Source: Hepsetus odoe
Lineage: Eukaryota; Chordata; Actinopteri; Characiformes; Hepsetidae
DNA length: 64,000 nt
Assembly: GCA_017165825.1 (NCBI GenBank)
Contig: CM029393.1
Coordinates: forward strand, 4,560,855-4,624,854
Direction: 5' to 3'
A program made the translations under genes and the position numbers. The notes under the pieces are model-generated. The model saw only the letters and a program-made list of their open reading frames with translations, ran no database searches and had not been told where the DNA came from. Position 1 is the stretch's first letter, and each line of letters opens with the position of its first letter. Of the stretch, positions 24,276-37,000 are shown one piece after another.

Positions 24276-25060
24276 AACCTTTTGCAAAACAAAAACAATA
24301 TAGTATCTTTTTCCATGTTGGATATAAGCTAACTGTATTTAAATGATCTAACAACACTTTAACTGGAGTGTTTTAAGCCATGTTTAAACTCAGCTAACCT
24401 GGGCTAAAGCACACCCATTGCATCGTAGACAGATTGGCCATTACGGATGCTCAGAGTTAATGATTTTCCTCCACTTTTTCCAACCAGGAAGAGACGTGGT
24501 GAGAGGAGACAAAACAGATCACCTCATGGCAATGGCTTCAGGATGGCCGCTCTCCCTGGCAACGTACGGGAAACTTCTGCCAGCTCTATCCTCCACACTT
24601 GTTTTCGCTCCTTCAGAAGAATGCAGGGTTGGATATGGACAGTGTGTGAGCCCCTCTGAATAGCTTTCTGCCACCCTTAGCAGCCCCTTTAGATGCAGAA
24701 GAGGCCCACAGGAACAAACATAGCTGCCACAACTCTTTGTGTTTTCTTCTATTGGCTCACCTTTCATTGCACAACATCTTGCCAAAATGATAAGTGTTGC
24801 ATAAAAGATGTCTCAGATCATGAGGGGTGGGATTTATTTGACTCCTTCATCACAAAAGTGAGCAGTAAACCGAAATAAACAACAAGAGTGTTCATTATCA
24901 GGGATAACATCATGGCTATGATTATGACCAAAATACAGCCATGATGTTTTGTGAAGTCACACAACCTGAAGAGTGCTGTTTCCATTATAATAATTGTTGC
25001 AAAAAAACAGCGCAACTACACATCAAGAAGTTTTTATGACACTGAATTTTATTTTATAGA
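24276..25060. other. Intergenic DNA, nothing coding seen
   Basis: Moderately GC-balanced sequence at 24420-24760, then AT-rich. Short overlapping ORFs occur on both strands around 24.4-24.8 kb but none shows a recognisable domain. A conserved non-coding block is possible at 24420-24740. Confidence 0.4.
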
Positions 25061-25089
25061 ACATATAAAATATATATATCTATATATAT
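25061..25089. repeat. TA-rich microsatellite next to a Tc1-like remnant
   Basis: TATATA run directly before the terminal repeat of the transposon remnant, fitting the TA target preference of Tc1/mariner elements. Confidence 0.75.
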
Positions 25090-25440
25090 ATACAGTACTG
25101 TGCAAAAGTTTTAGGCAGGTGTGAAAAAATGCTGTAAACAAAGAATGCTTTCAGAAATAGAAATAATTGTTTACTTTTATCCATTTACAAAATGCAAAGT
25201 GAGCAAACAAAAGAAAAATCTAAATCAAATCAATATTTGGTGTTACTACCTTTTGCCTTCAAACCAGCATCAATTTTTCTAGGTACACTTGCAAGCAGTC
25301 AGGGATTTTGTAGGATTATAGTCGGTGTATGATCAACCAATTTTACCAAACAGGTGCTGATGATCATCAATGTCACACGTAGGCTGAAACACAGTCATGT
25401 TTGGAACAACCTACCAGCCGAGTTCCTTCAAAAACTGTGT
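25090..25440 (-). mobile_element. Tc1/mariner-like transposon remnant, internally deleted
   Basis: It begins ACAGTACTGTGCAAAAGTTT, then TAGGCA, a terminal sequence I recognise from a widespread fish Tc1-like family. Non-coding traces of the transposase region follow in reverse (TATTTGGTGTTACTACCTTT, CATCAATTTTTCTAGGTACA, GGAACAACCTACCAGCCGAG). Only about 350 bp of an expected 1.5 kb or more remain and no ORF survives. Confidence 0.65.
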
Positions 25441-26484
25441 GAAATGTATATATAATTTTATAATAAATGTTCATAACACAAGATTCAAACAGTGTAAAAC
25501 TACAGATGATCTACAAAAATAATTTACTAAAGCATCCATAATTTTATACTGACTACCACCCACTAGCAGGCACCACAATTAAAATCAGTCTTAAAGCACA
25601 TGAGGACATAATTACATATTATACAGTGGCCTATCCATATCAAATGATTAATTATTCCCTGCTTGTAATGAAACATTGCTTATGTAATATAGTGAGTTGC
25701 TGTATATACCATGGATCTGAAAAACCTAAAAAAACAAAAAAACAAAAGCCTAAAAAATTTCCTTCTGATCCATTTTTATTGTGTTATAACAATTTTATAT
25801 TGATATAAATTGCTTTAAGAGTCATACTGAATAATGTTTGAAGTTAAGGAATTTATAATGATTTATATGCAAATACAAACCGTTTCAGTAAATTTCAATA
25901 TTAATGAAAAAAGTAAATTACTCACTAAACAGAATAACAAAAGAGTAAAAAATAATGAAATAACTGGACTGCTACCATGGTATGCAATTTGGACTGTTGG
26001 ACCAATCCTGTGGCCTGCAGGAGTCCTGTATTTACACTTGGCTAAACTAGACTAGAGTACAGCACATTCTTCTTGCTTAACCAAGTCATGACTCTAATCT
26101 CTAATCATGACCTCCTGAACTTCAAAGTGAGCAATAGGGGCACAAACACGAAACTTCTGACAACTGCATGCTGGGTTACTTCTTATTGCTTATATTATAA
26201 CTTTTCCTGTGGCCAAACTCAAACCTATTTGGGCTCAGTGTGATGATAGCCAGAATTGGTGGTCATTGTTCTCCTCCAATCAAGTTAAGCTGTATAATGG
26301 CAGCTTGGAAAGTTGTGGTAACAATTTATGTGACAATTTTGACAATATTCAGTTGGCTTTTTGTTATGTTTTTGGCAATGGCATTAGACAAGTTTTTGGC
26401 TGCAAATGCAGTCTATGTGGGTCCCCTTCACAAACCCCTTTTAATGTAATACCCTTTGATTATATAAATGAAAAATGTAAACAG

Positions 26485-26705
26485 TAAATATATCGAGCAG
26501 CCGTGACCTTAAAACCACTGAAAAGTGAATAATATGATCTTTTCATATAATGGCATCGTTCAAGGGATGCAGTATATTAGACAGCCTGTGAACAGTCAGT
26601 TCTTGACGTTAACATGTTGGAAGCAGAAAAAAATTGCATGTGTAAGGATCAGAGTGCCACTGACAAGGACCAAATTGTCATGTATAGACTATGGGTAGGG
26701 TGGTA
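26485..26705 (+). mobile_element. Tc1-like transposon 5' fragment
   Basis: CCTTAAAACCACTGAAAAGTG followed by GGATGCAGTATATTAGACAG, CAGTTCTTGACGTTAACATG and GTAAGGATCAGAGTGCCACT corresponds to the terminal region and transposase start of a common fish Tc1-like element. It breaks off near 26705. No functional ORF remains. Confidence 0.6.
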
Positions 26706-28585
26706 GGGTGATGCGAGTAGGCTGTGATAAGTACCTAGACACCCGATCTCCCAAGCGAATGCAGCACAAACTGCTGGAAAAAGTTAACGAAGGTATGACT
26801 GAAATGTTTAAGAGCATACAGTGCATTGCATCTTGCTGCTTTTGCTATTTAAATTGCCCAGGCTGACCCCTGTCCTCTGCTGAAAGCTCCAGTGGAGCTT
26901 GAGAATTCGTATGAGCATGAGAATTTTAATGTAGACTTGGATAACACATTCCACCTACCTAAACACTGTTGCAGACCAAGCACATCCCAATGTCAATGCT
27001 ATTCCTCCAAAGGTTGATGTTGATGAGTAGTTTTGTCAGCATGAAGAGGACCTGCACAATGCAAAACAAGTGGTGATCAGTGTAGCTATGTAAATCTAAA
27101 AAAATCATTTTAAAAGTTTCTTTGTTCACCTTTTTCCAAATCAAGCACTTTTGAACCTTTGAAAGCCTATGCATTGTTTTTTTATTGTGCAGTTAAATCA
27201 TTTATTTTTTTGTCTTGGCTTTTTAAAAAAAAAAGAGTCATTTGATTATCAAAATCATCGGTAGACTTTTTTATTAGTTCTATAATCAGCAGTTACAGTC
27301 AAATCTAAAACTTTAAATAGGTTTGGTGGATATAATCCCTTTAGGTGTTCAGCTGGGTGAACTTCTGGGAGTTCATTTAAGTGTTAGATCTGATAAACTG
27401 ATTGCACAATTTAAACTGACACTTTTTAGAGGAGTTCTTTTTTTTCATCTGACTACTGACTCATAATGGCCTAAAACTTTAAATTGTGCCATGGTGGTGC
27501 TCTTAGCTTCATATCTCTAAACAGCCTTGCTAAACTTTTACCCCGTTGCCCCCCGCCAGCAGTAAGCAGCCGCACACTTTGTCAAGAGCTGTTTAGAGAT
27601 TACATTCAGAACAAGCACCACACATTACTTAGCCTGCTTAATGTGGAAAAATCTCTAGCAAGGATAGGAATACAGTATGAGAGCTATTCCCAATGGCAGA
27701 CCACCATCGAGGGCAATGATCCACTTTGCATAGGAGGTCACCCAGCGTCCAAAGCTTAGGGACATCACATGACCAGTTAAGTACCCAAGTGGAAGAAGCC
27801 AGGAGGCACCTTGCATAGGAAGGCTTGGTTACAGAATAGCCCACTTGATGGCTAGCATTAACCACATCTTAAAAAAGGCACTTTAACCCTAGACTCTTGC
27901 CTTGAATGCCCCCAAGGATCTGAGCTTTTCCAGGCTAGCTTCTGGAAAGTTGGTGCAGCAAGCAACATATGTGCAAATGAGTTTGCATGCAATGAGCCTG
28001 CTTTGTTAGTTAAGCTTTGGTAACAGGTGACGAGATATGCTTTTGAATACACTATTTGTGTTGGGAGATCCCTTATAAAAGTATATATATAATGCAGTTG
28101 TTGCTGCACAGGTGCTTTGGTATACAGAGTTTATCTCCTTGCCAATAGAATTAAATTCTCTGAAGAAGTCATACTTGTGCCTGAGATTGTCGGGTAGAAT
28201 CTTGTAAAGTACTGGCCTTTGGAACAGAAGAACGTCCTTCTCTGGAGTGATGGAGCTTCATCCAATACTTTTGGCATGAGTTGAAATGGTGTTTTGAAAC
28301 TAAGAGCCTACATCAGTATCTGATTTCACAAATGCTCTTTTAGCTGAATACAATGAAATCCTCACAGCAACGTTCCACCATCAAGCATGCATAGAGTAGA
28401 ATTATGTATACTCACCTGCTCTGATTCAGTATAATATGGTATGGTCTGGTGTTGAATTTTCATGGCAGAGAATTCTTAATTCAGATTTATTTTCATTTGT
28501 GGTGATAGAAACTGGGAATTGCCATGACTACAGTTTACAATTTAGAATACTCAGTACTTCTACACACATTCTGACTTTTGAAGTA
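26706..28585. other. Intergenic DNA, nothing coding seen
   Basis: AT-rich. A 91-codon plus-strand ORF at 27484-27759 has no motif I recognise and shares its span with a minus-strand ORF; I treat it as chance. Confidence 0.45.
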
Positions 28586-28589
28586 CTGT

Positions 28590-28763
28590 CGAAAATAAAA
28601 AATGGCAAGGCTAAAAAGGGGGTTTATGGATGGGGTGAAAGGGGACATGCAGCTGGTAGGTGTGAAAGAGGAAGATGCAGAGGATAGGAAGAAATGGAAA
28701 AAGATGATGAGATTGTGGTGACCCCTATCAGGAACAACAAAAGTAGAGGAAGAAGAAATTGAT
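28590..28763 (+). mobile_element. RTE-like LINE 3'-end fragment
   Basis: The plus strand encodes remnants of the LINE C-terminus (about GxxKKGVYGWGERGHAAGR...) and ends CCCTATCAGGAACAACAAAAG with a GAAGAAG tail. 5'-truncated, dead copy. Confidence 0.7.
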
Positions 28764-30782
28764 GATAAAAACTATGTGTTTTAAGGTACTATTTTGATTT
28801 AAATTTTTTTCCTGCATGTTCCTCTTCATCATGAATATAATAGTGTTAGAAACACAAAATGACAAAAAAGACCTTGTGTTTGAATTGTAAACCGGCATTT
28901 GTAACATAACTTTCTGTGATTTCCAGTTTCTCTCGCCACCCATTTGAACAATTCTGACTGTTATCCCTTTAGCTTTGAATTGCTTTGATTTACCTCGCAA
29001 TCCTTATTCATTCTTAATTCACTTTACCAGTTCATTCTTTCCTTTTGCCCAGGAGTAAATAACACAGCCTGTAGTGTTGGATGTAGAAGCAGTAGAAATG
29101 TTTCATTCTCAGATATAGATTTTTTTTAGTGATTTGATGAGTGTGTGCATCCCCTCGCATTTTATCTTGCCAGTAAGCCAGCTTTGAATATAATAAAATC
29201 TCATGGGTGGCAAAAACAAATAAGCTATAGTGTTGCCTAGATGTTTCAAAAGTCCCCTATCCATTTAGCTTAACCATTATTTGCGGGGAATTTTCTGTGA
29301 GTCCTTAGATGACTGCGCAGAAATCAATAAAGCCACAGGACTTAACAAGGCAAAAACATTACTTTTCTTCTGATTTACGACTGATTTCACAGCCAACATC
29401 CTTCACCACACAGACCTAAAATTACATTCATTCCTGTTGGTTGTCTGAGGCCTTCTAACTGTGTAGTTTTGTATCTGACTGCCTCCAAGAGTTATGAAAA
29501 TCCAATTTACCCACATATGAAAATGCATTTCTTGTAGTACTGAGAAAAAAATACATAGTTTCCAAAAAAATAATTATTTTTTGATGTCAAGTCAAACAGT
29601 TCATTTACATATATTTACCTATTCATGGTATTGTTATAAGGAGTGTTTCAGTCCGGACTGCTTTTTGAATAAGACAAAATACAGAGCAGCCAAACAGATC
29701 AGAACTTGTTTAATTCTGGGGGATAAAGATAGTTTAATAAAATAATTATATAGAAATTAATTATGACTTTTTTCCAGCACATACAACCTAACAAGTGTCA
29801 TAAGTGAACCTCTTATAGAATACTGGAAGAAGGTAAGGCCTTAAGTTGTCCCATTTAGCAGTGACAGTAAACTGATTATTTTCTTTTTCTTTCTTTCTTT
29901 CTTTCATTTATTAGGCAATCTTAAGAGCTTTATTTCCAGACAAACTGTTGGCTAGGCATTTTTAAATGCTGGCTTCATGAAGGCTTGTATTTCCCAAAAG
30001 TGATTTAAAAAATCTGCTTAAACCTGAAATCTGCTAATGTTACAGTTAATTTCTGGTAAATCTCCCAAAGACATACCCTTATAATGCTGTAGCTTGATCG
30101 TAATTATGTGCCAGTAATTGAAGGTTTTGATTAATGGTGTTTTTAAGTTCAGCTGTTAGTCAAACACAGATGTCCAGGTAATAAATCTGCTATTGCTAGA
30201 CAGTTCTATCTGATCTCACCTTGACTGCAGTGGCCTACAGTCTCCACTGTGAAAAAAACTTTAAGCATTCATTGCCTGTGCCATTCCCATCTGGAATTGG
30301 CTAGTTAATGTTCCCGGACTGACCACTGTATTTTGTGGCTGGAAAGGATGTGATCTGTCTCTGTTGCTCATTGAGTGAGTATCTGGGTTTAAATTAGTGG
30401 TTAAGGGCACTAAGGTAAAAATAGACACTGACCAGTGATTTTGTCTATAAAGCTAATCACTTCTTTCCCTAGTGGTCTGGTGTCGAGGATCTAGTGTTCG
30501 ATTCCCAATCAGGGAAGAAAAAAAAAGGAATTTCATTAATTTTATAAATTAAAATGACATGAAAAGCAACTTCTCTTGATTCGTAATTCTAGCTGAAATT
30601 ACAATCGAATGAAGAAACTGTTGTACTTTCCTATAAGAAAAAAAAAACTGAAAAACACAATTTTGGAACATATTTTGGGATTTTTGTTGATTAGTTTGAA
30701 TCACAGATTTGAAATAAATAATAATTTTAATATATAAAATATGAAGTCAAGAATTGAATATACCCTATACTTTAGGTAATGA
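28764..30782. other. Intergenic DNA, nothing coding seen
   Basis: AT-rich sequence with a short TTTC microsatellite (29884-29907) and A-rich tracts (30516-30530, 30640-30650). No gene is supported. Confidence 0.55.
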
Positions 30783-31100
30783 AGTGACTTGCAATGTTGC
30801 CTAACAGCGAGAAGGTGCTTGGTTCGATTCCCAGGTGGGACACCCTGGATCTCTTTTGTGGAGAGTTTGCATGTTCTCCCTATACCTGTATCGGTTTCTT
30901 CCTGGTGCTCCACCATTTCGTTGCACAGTCCAAAGACATACGTGAAAGGTAATTAAACTAAATTGGCCCCTGGGCGTTTGGGTGTCTGACCTGTGATGGA
31001 CTGGCAGTCTGTCCAGGGTGCTCCTCTGCCTTTTGGCCTGGAATTGGTTTCAGCACTACCATGGCTCTACTCAGGATAACCAGTTGGGAGAATGAATTTG
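30783..31100 (+). mobile_element. tRNA-headed SINE-like repeat, third family (C)
   Basis: B-box-like GGTTCGATTCCCAGG, then GAGAGTTTGCATGTTCTCCC, CAGTCCAAAGACATACGTGA, CTGTGATGGACTGGCAGTCT and GTCCAGGGTGC, a block order typical of a very common fish retroposon. The expected terminal GGATAAGCGG/ATGG tail is decayed (GGATAACCAG...). Confidence 0.7.
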
Positions 31101-31216
31101 TCAAGTGTAGCTCAAAATTGAAAAAGTGATTGATTTTTGTCATTGTGAAACATGACACTGCACACAGCGAACCCCGACGAAATTCAACCTCTGCTTTTTC
31201 TCCATACATACTGTGA

Positions 31217-31369
31217 AGCAGGGGGCAGCTATTTAAAGTGCCCAGGGAGCAATGACGGGGATGGCGCCTTGCTCAGTGGTACCTCAGGGCAACCTTCTGG
31301 TCTGAAATTCGATCCCATGACCTTCTGATCCTGGGCCTTGTCCATTACCACTAGACCCTGCTGCCCCAG
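31217..31369 (-). mobile_element. SINE family B, truncated copy
   Basis: Minus-strand head CTGGGGCAGCAGGGTCTAGT, B-box-like GGGATCGAATTTC and body GTTGCCCTGAGGTACCAC. It ends near GCCCCCTGC and lacks the CACTTTCACTT tail. Confidence 0.7.
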
Positions 31370-31371
31370 TG

Positions 31372-31605
31372 TATTTGGGTTTGGACATGTCCAGGGGAGA
31401 GATGAGGATTATATTGGGAGGAGGATGTTGAAGATGGAGCTGCCAGGAAAGAGGAAAAGAGGAAGACCAAAGAGGAGGTTTTGTGAGATGTGGTGAGGGA
31501 GGACATGCAGGTGTTCGGTTTGAAGGAGGAAAATGCAGAGGACAGGAAGAAACGGAAACGAATGATGCTGTGGTGACGCCTAAACGAGAGCAGCCAAAAG
31601 ATGTC
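31372..31605 (+). mobile_element. RTE-like LINE 3'-end fragment
   Basis: The plus strand begins GGGTTTGGACATGTCCAGGG, then AGAGATGAGGATTATATTGG, encoding a broken version of the GHVQRRDEDYI segment. It ends at GAGAGCAGCCAAAAGATG. It abuts the family B SINE on its left, so the two insertions are adjacent or nested. Confidence 0.75.
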
Positions 31606-33232
31606 TGGAAAATGAGTAGACGGTTTGTAGTTTACAGGCAATGCAATTAAAGCATAGTAAAGTTCCTTTAGCAAGTTTTGTATTTGTGATTATTAATCTG
31701 CAGTAATTACTGGCCTGTTGTACTGCATTAAGGCAGCTTAACATTTTCAATGTAACAGTGCCACCAAGTGGCGTTCAGTGTAACTACACAATATGCTCCA
31801 GTCATTTGGAAAAATACAGAAGATGCTTAAATACATCACTGCCAAGTCAAGCAGACGTAATTTAATTCATCCTAAAGCTTCTGATCTCCTGAGGCACACA
31901 GCAGGTGCAGGAAGTGTGCCTTGGCAAACAGGTTTAAGCTTTGTGTCAAAGGCCATCGTTCTGTAAAGCTGCATTCATGGGCTGATCATCATATTCGCAC
32001 AAAGTTAAATATACTTGTCTGTAAACCCTGCCAGCTACATCCTAAAAACAACATTAGCCCAGATTATCCTTATTTTAAGCAGCTGCTCAGCTTGCGGCAA
32101 GTGGAACTCTGACTTCATTAAAATTTGGCTTCAGCAGCTCTGCCTAATTAGAGTTAAACTGCCTCATACATCACTGGAAACCTCATTTAGCTGATGAACG
32201 GCGCATGAGCACGGCAGCACTTTTAGCTGAGCTCATGCTTGAGCTGTAGGCTGGGCATGGACAAAGCAACCATGAGCCATTCACCTCTACAAACCAACAG
32301 AGGTGAGAAAAATCAATAGAGACAAATAAACCCCTCAGCCAGGACTTTGGAGTCTACTCTCACTCAACATCAAGTACTTTCCTTGCCAAGATTAGGGAGA
32401 GAGCACCATGTACTTGACATGATTAAATCAAAGGAGACAAAAGAAAGAGCAGCAGAGGTCGACTGCGATGGACTGGCTTCACAAATGTGCACTTTTGCTC
32501 TAGAAGGTCGCAAGAGACTTCAGTGAAAAATGTTTCCTTTAATGGCTGAAATGCAACAGGGCAATCCTGTCTACAAAATTGTGTTACATTGTGCTGGACT
32601 TTTATTGCTGTGGTTTTATGACATTTTAATGACTATATACTGATAATGAATAGTCAAACAGTTGCTTATTTTGCTAACTTATCTGACATTAGTGCACTGA
32701 CATGAGCCATTGCTTGCAGACTCAAGCTGATCACAGCCTACCACAGTCACTTAAAGTAGCATCTACTGTTACCTCTACGTCTTTTTGTATGACTTCTTTC
32801 TATACAGAAACATTAGCTCTATATCCACCCTTTATGACCATAAAATACTGCTCATAAATTCACATTATTACACAACAGCTTAATACAAGTTACGTGGCAC
32901 GTCTCCTATAAATACTGTGTGAGATTTGAGAATCAAACTATACATATAGCTGATGAGATGTGAAGAAACAGTCAGATATTCATATGCTAAAGAGCAAATG
33001 CACAATTCATCACAAAACATTTTGCACAAACTGCAGGCACAAAAACAGCTGACACAAAGAGTAACATGATTAGGCTACCTCAACTGTGTACTGTTCTGGT
33101 TATAAATCTCACTTGTGAAAAAAAAGAAAAAGAAAATGCCACTTTGCAGAAAGAATACTTAAGAGGAATCAAGAGAATTGGGAACCTGACAGTCATGTAT
33201 AGCTACAAAAAATAACCTGCAAATGCACAAGA
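31606..33232. other. Intergenic DNA downstream of klhdc8a
   Basis: No gene is supported. The stretch 31850-32520 is less AT-rich and repeat-free, and might be a conserved non-coding block. Confidence 0.45.
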
Positions 33233-33256
33233 TGTATGTATATGTATGTGTATGTA

Positions 33257-33301
<45 letters not shown>

Positions 33302-33330
33302 CACACACACACATACATACACACACACAC
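33233..33330. repeat. Compound (TATG)n(TA)n(CA)n microsatellite
   Basis: Nearly 100 bp of TATG/TGTA, then TA, then CA repeats, just beyond the likely klhdc8a polyadenylation signal. Confidence 0.95.
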
Positions 33331-33368
33331 CTTTTCTGAAAATCTAACATGCTTGTACTCTGCAACTA

Positions 33369-33374
33369 TTTATT
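33369..33374 (-). terminator. klhdc8a: Possible klhdc8a polyadenylation signal
   Basis: AATAAA on the minus strand, 270 nt after the stop codon. It would give a short 3' UTR ending near 33350. Other signals further left cannot be excluded. Confidence 0.4.
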
Positions 33375-33643
33375 ACAATCCTACAAGGTAAGACCTTGGG
33401 TGTGGATTGTCTTTGCTATTTGAGTTGTAAAGCACAATGATGAGAGGTTACATCTGTCATGAAAAAAAAAAAAAGTCCCAAGAAGATTTTGTGCTTTGTT
33501 TAACAGGAGAAACGGGACCTATTGAACGATGGCATTATCTTCCTATTAAAAAGAGTAGAATCTCCAACACTACAGTTGGCAAGCTTGTTCAGTACTCTAC
33601 TGACTCACTGAAGGCAACTTTTCTTGGGCTAAAGTATGTATGG

Positions 33644-33846
33644 CTAAAGAATCTCTTCCTCCTTCACATAAAGAATCTCATGGGCTGAGCTTGGGATTTG
33701 ATTGACGCCGCCAACCACCAACAGACGGTCACGGATCACGATGGTGGATGCTGAGCAGCGAGGTGTTGCCATTGTGGCCAGACTTTCCCACTTTCTCTTT
33801 TCAGGATGAAAGGCCTCAACAGTGTCCAGCACTGAGGGCTGATGAC
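33644..33846 (-). CDS. klhdc8a: klhdc8a coding exon 5 with stop
   Basis: Acceptor CTCTCATAG. Encodes residues 289-354: HQPSVLDTVEAFHPEKRKWE, MATPRCSASTIVIRDRLLVV, GGVNQ, ending KEEEIL and TAG. It closes the last kelch blade. Confidence 0.93.
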
Positions 33847-33989
33847 CTATGAGAGCATAACATAATATAATAAATTACATATACGATATCAATATAGTCT
33901 ATGTTGTTTCTTTACTAACAGTACATTAAGGTGGGGCATTAATGTGAAAATGTAGTTACTTTATGACACTTTTAAATCATTCAACAGTA

Positions 33990-34029
<40 letters not shown>

Positions 34030-37000
34030 AGCAGACATAATATGGCAACAATAAAATTAGTTCCAAACAGAAAGGTAGAACACAAAGAAGAGTTTCTTAT
34101 TTAGCATTATTTAATGTTATCAAGAACAAATAGATTGGGTTATCCAGTTAGTTCCTTGACACTAGTTCTGACAGTGACACAACTAGTCACTGTTTATACC
34201 AGGGGTGCCCAAATATTCTGTCTTGAGGAGCAAAATGCAATTAATGTGTTTTAGATTAATAAAAAGGATATAACTAGTCAATATAAAAAAGTAATAAACT
34301 CAACAGATAATGATAAACCTAGACTTAAGTTCAAATAGGTTAACAAAAGTAATGTATACGGTGTATAATTTGTGCACAAGATAAAAGCATTGCCAGTGGT
34401 TACCTGAAGGCAGTTTTGGGTTCTTTTTGACAGTTTGGGCAGTTCTGATCTCCATAGGGAGCTAGTTCTAGCTGTGGCCAGCAGAATGGCTCTGCCATTA
34501 CACTATATTTATACCTTTTTTGTTACTAAAATAATTCTTCCTTGTGATAATACAGATTTAATATGAGAATGAAATAGGTTACTTTTTCATAAAAATGGGC
34601 TTGATCTCTAAGATATAGAATGGCAGGCCTTGGCAGGCCAAGCAAGCATCGTCATGGACCAACTTTGTTTGCTGTTAACTATAACACATCACCTTATCAC
34701 CCAACCCTTGAGCACAACTACTATTTTTGCTTATGATTCATTTGTCCTTTTTGGCAATGTGACTTACCCAGTCCACCTGCCACAACCATCCTGCCTCGTA
34801 TTATGGCTGCGGCAAAGTCTGCCCGTTTGGTTTTCATGGACACTGTGTCTTCAGACCTCATCCATGATCCTGCAGAAAACATAATTTGTCATTACTCTAA
34901 AGTCACTTTTGCACTACAGTATATTAAACTATATTAATATTAACTCAGTTTTGTTTTTTTAAATCAGTACAGAATGAGCTGTCAACCTATGTTATATACA
35001 GATCAGCCACAACATCAAAACTGGCAGATGAAGTAAATAGTATTCACACCTTCACATTCACGTGACTCACACTATGCAATTTCTACAAGACAATAATATA
35101 TTTATTGTAATATTGCAGCATCACTATTTCAACTAACCTTGGAACAATAATCTATTATTCTCATGCCAGACCTAATAAATCTTTTGAACTTTTTTTAAAC
35201 ACTGGTCACTAAATGCAGAATCAGAAATAATACTGAGTACTATCTCTGTTTCTGCTGCAAGGCACTCTGTTCTGTCACACTGTGTTGGGCACTCTGTGTA
35301 GTTACCTAAAAACTTGTGTCCTTTAATGCTGTCTTCTGTTTTGCAGCTGGTCTACGAGGAATGTAGTTATATTGTACTATGTACTGCTTGTAGCCTAGTG
35401 GTTAGGGAGCTGACCCCAGGATCTCAAGGTCATGGGTTTGAATCCCAGACTAGTACGTTGACATGAGGTACCCTTGAGCAAGGTACCGTCCCCATCACTG
35501 CCCCCCGGGTGCTTTAAATAGCTCCCCCCTGCTGCACGGTGTGAATTTCATTGTGTCTCACTGTTTGCTGTGTTTCACAATGACAAAACAGTCACTTTCA
35601 CTTTATATGTTTAAAACAAATATAAAAACCTACTTGACTTGATTATCTTATATAAATATTACCTGTCAGAAGGTAAATACTAATACATGCCACACAGCAG
35701 CTTTGTATGGGATTAGTATGGGATTGGTGCCCATTGACCCATCTGTGGGAGGTCCTGTCCAAACTAGTCTGATCTTTGGAGGTCCCCCCAAAACATAAAG
35801 CAGATAGTTCTAACTTCTTGGTTCCAGATATAACAGCAGTCTTCTTAGATCTTATTTGTTCAGCTGGCAGAGGGAAAAAGTATGTAATATTAAGTGGCTG
35901 GTTATAATGTAATGGCTGATCATATATAAAGTTTCTTAGTTCATCTTTTTTAAATAAAGTGCTTTTAAATCTTTGGGCTGATGAGCGTAATTAATGTTAT
36001 GTTTCCTTTCTGAAACTGCTAATCTTAATGACCATTATAAAAAAACTGTCTAAAGTATGATGCAGAATATGTGATGTGAATAAAAATGTGTCTTTGAAGC
36101 AAACAGAGGCTCCTGTTGGGGAGGCGTCTCAAGATTAGAGTCTGTTTACTTCTTGATTAGAGCTGACAAAACGGATTCCGTTTTGTGGGAGCGCTAATAG
36201 CTAAGCTGATGCCTGCAGTAATGACTATAAGGACAATTTTTCAGAAAAGCACTGAGTCAGAACACTTTAACTGTGTTGAGGAGGAAGAGCTGAGCTTCTC
36301 TGCCCTCTGCATGTCACAGATGTAGTACATTCATTTGGCATATTATTTACACTTCCCATTCTATTTAGGTGCCAAAAAGTACCCCTCCAAGCCAAAAGCC
36401 AACGAAACAGTTATAAAACAATGATGACTGCTTGCAAGATGCCAGCACCTAAAGCCATTTGGATCTGCTTTTTAGGCTTCTACATCTATAATGCTGTAAC
36501 TTTCTGCTGCGTCCTGGTGTGCTGCAGCTGTAATAGAGCAATTCTAGTCCTAATGACTTTCCCCAGTCTGTTATTCATCTGAAGGATGATAAAGCAAAGT
36601 GCTGCTCTTCATAATCATTCCTGACTGTGGCCAGTGGTCCCCATTTGCTTTTTGAGTTAATTTATTGGTTTGGCTTGGTTGGTTGAGTCTCATCTATGGT
36701 GCCCGCCGTGACAAAGAAAGGAGAAGCATGGCAACGATGCTGATTGCAATTCTTGGCAAACTCGACTTACTCAGCAGTTGGCCAAAACCTCTGTCTTTTG
36801 TTTTGCATGGTGGTAACAACACTATTAATTCTTCTAAATTCAACCCAGTTACTAAATCCAAATTTAAAAAATTGGTGAAGAAACAGTTTGGTTCCTTAAT
36901 ACTGCAGAGCAATCTGCTAGTATACTGCACTGCCCTTCTCCTGCAGCTTAATTAATAGAAAAATGTCACCAAAATGGGCTTTATGATAACGAACACATCC

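Noticed and set aside
27484..27759. 91-codon plus-strand ORF
   Set aside because: No recognisable domain, no splice-site support, and an ORF on the opposite strand overlaps it.
13367..33232. Searched for miR-135b, which lies near KLHDC8A in mammals
   Set aside because: No stretch matching the mature sequence as I recall it was noticed on either strand; this was a scan by eye.
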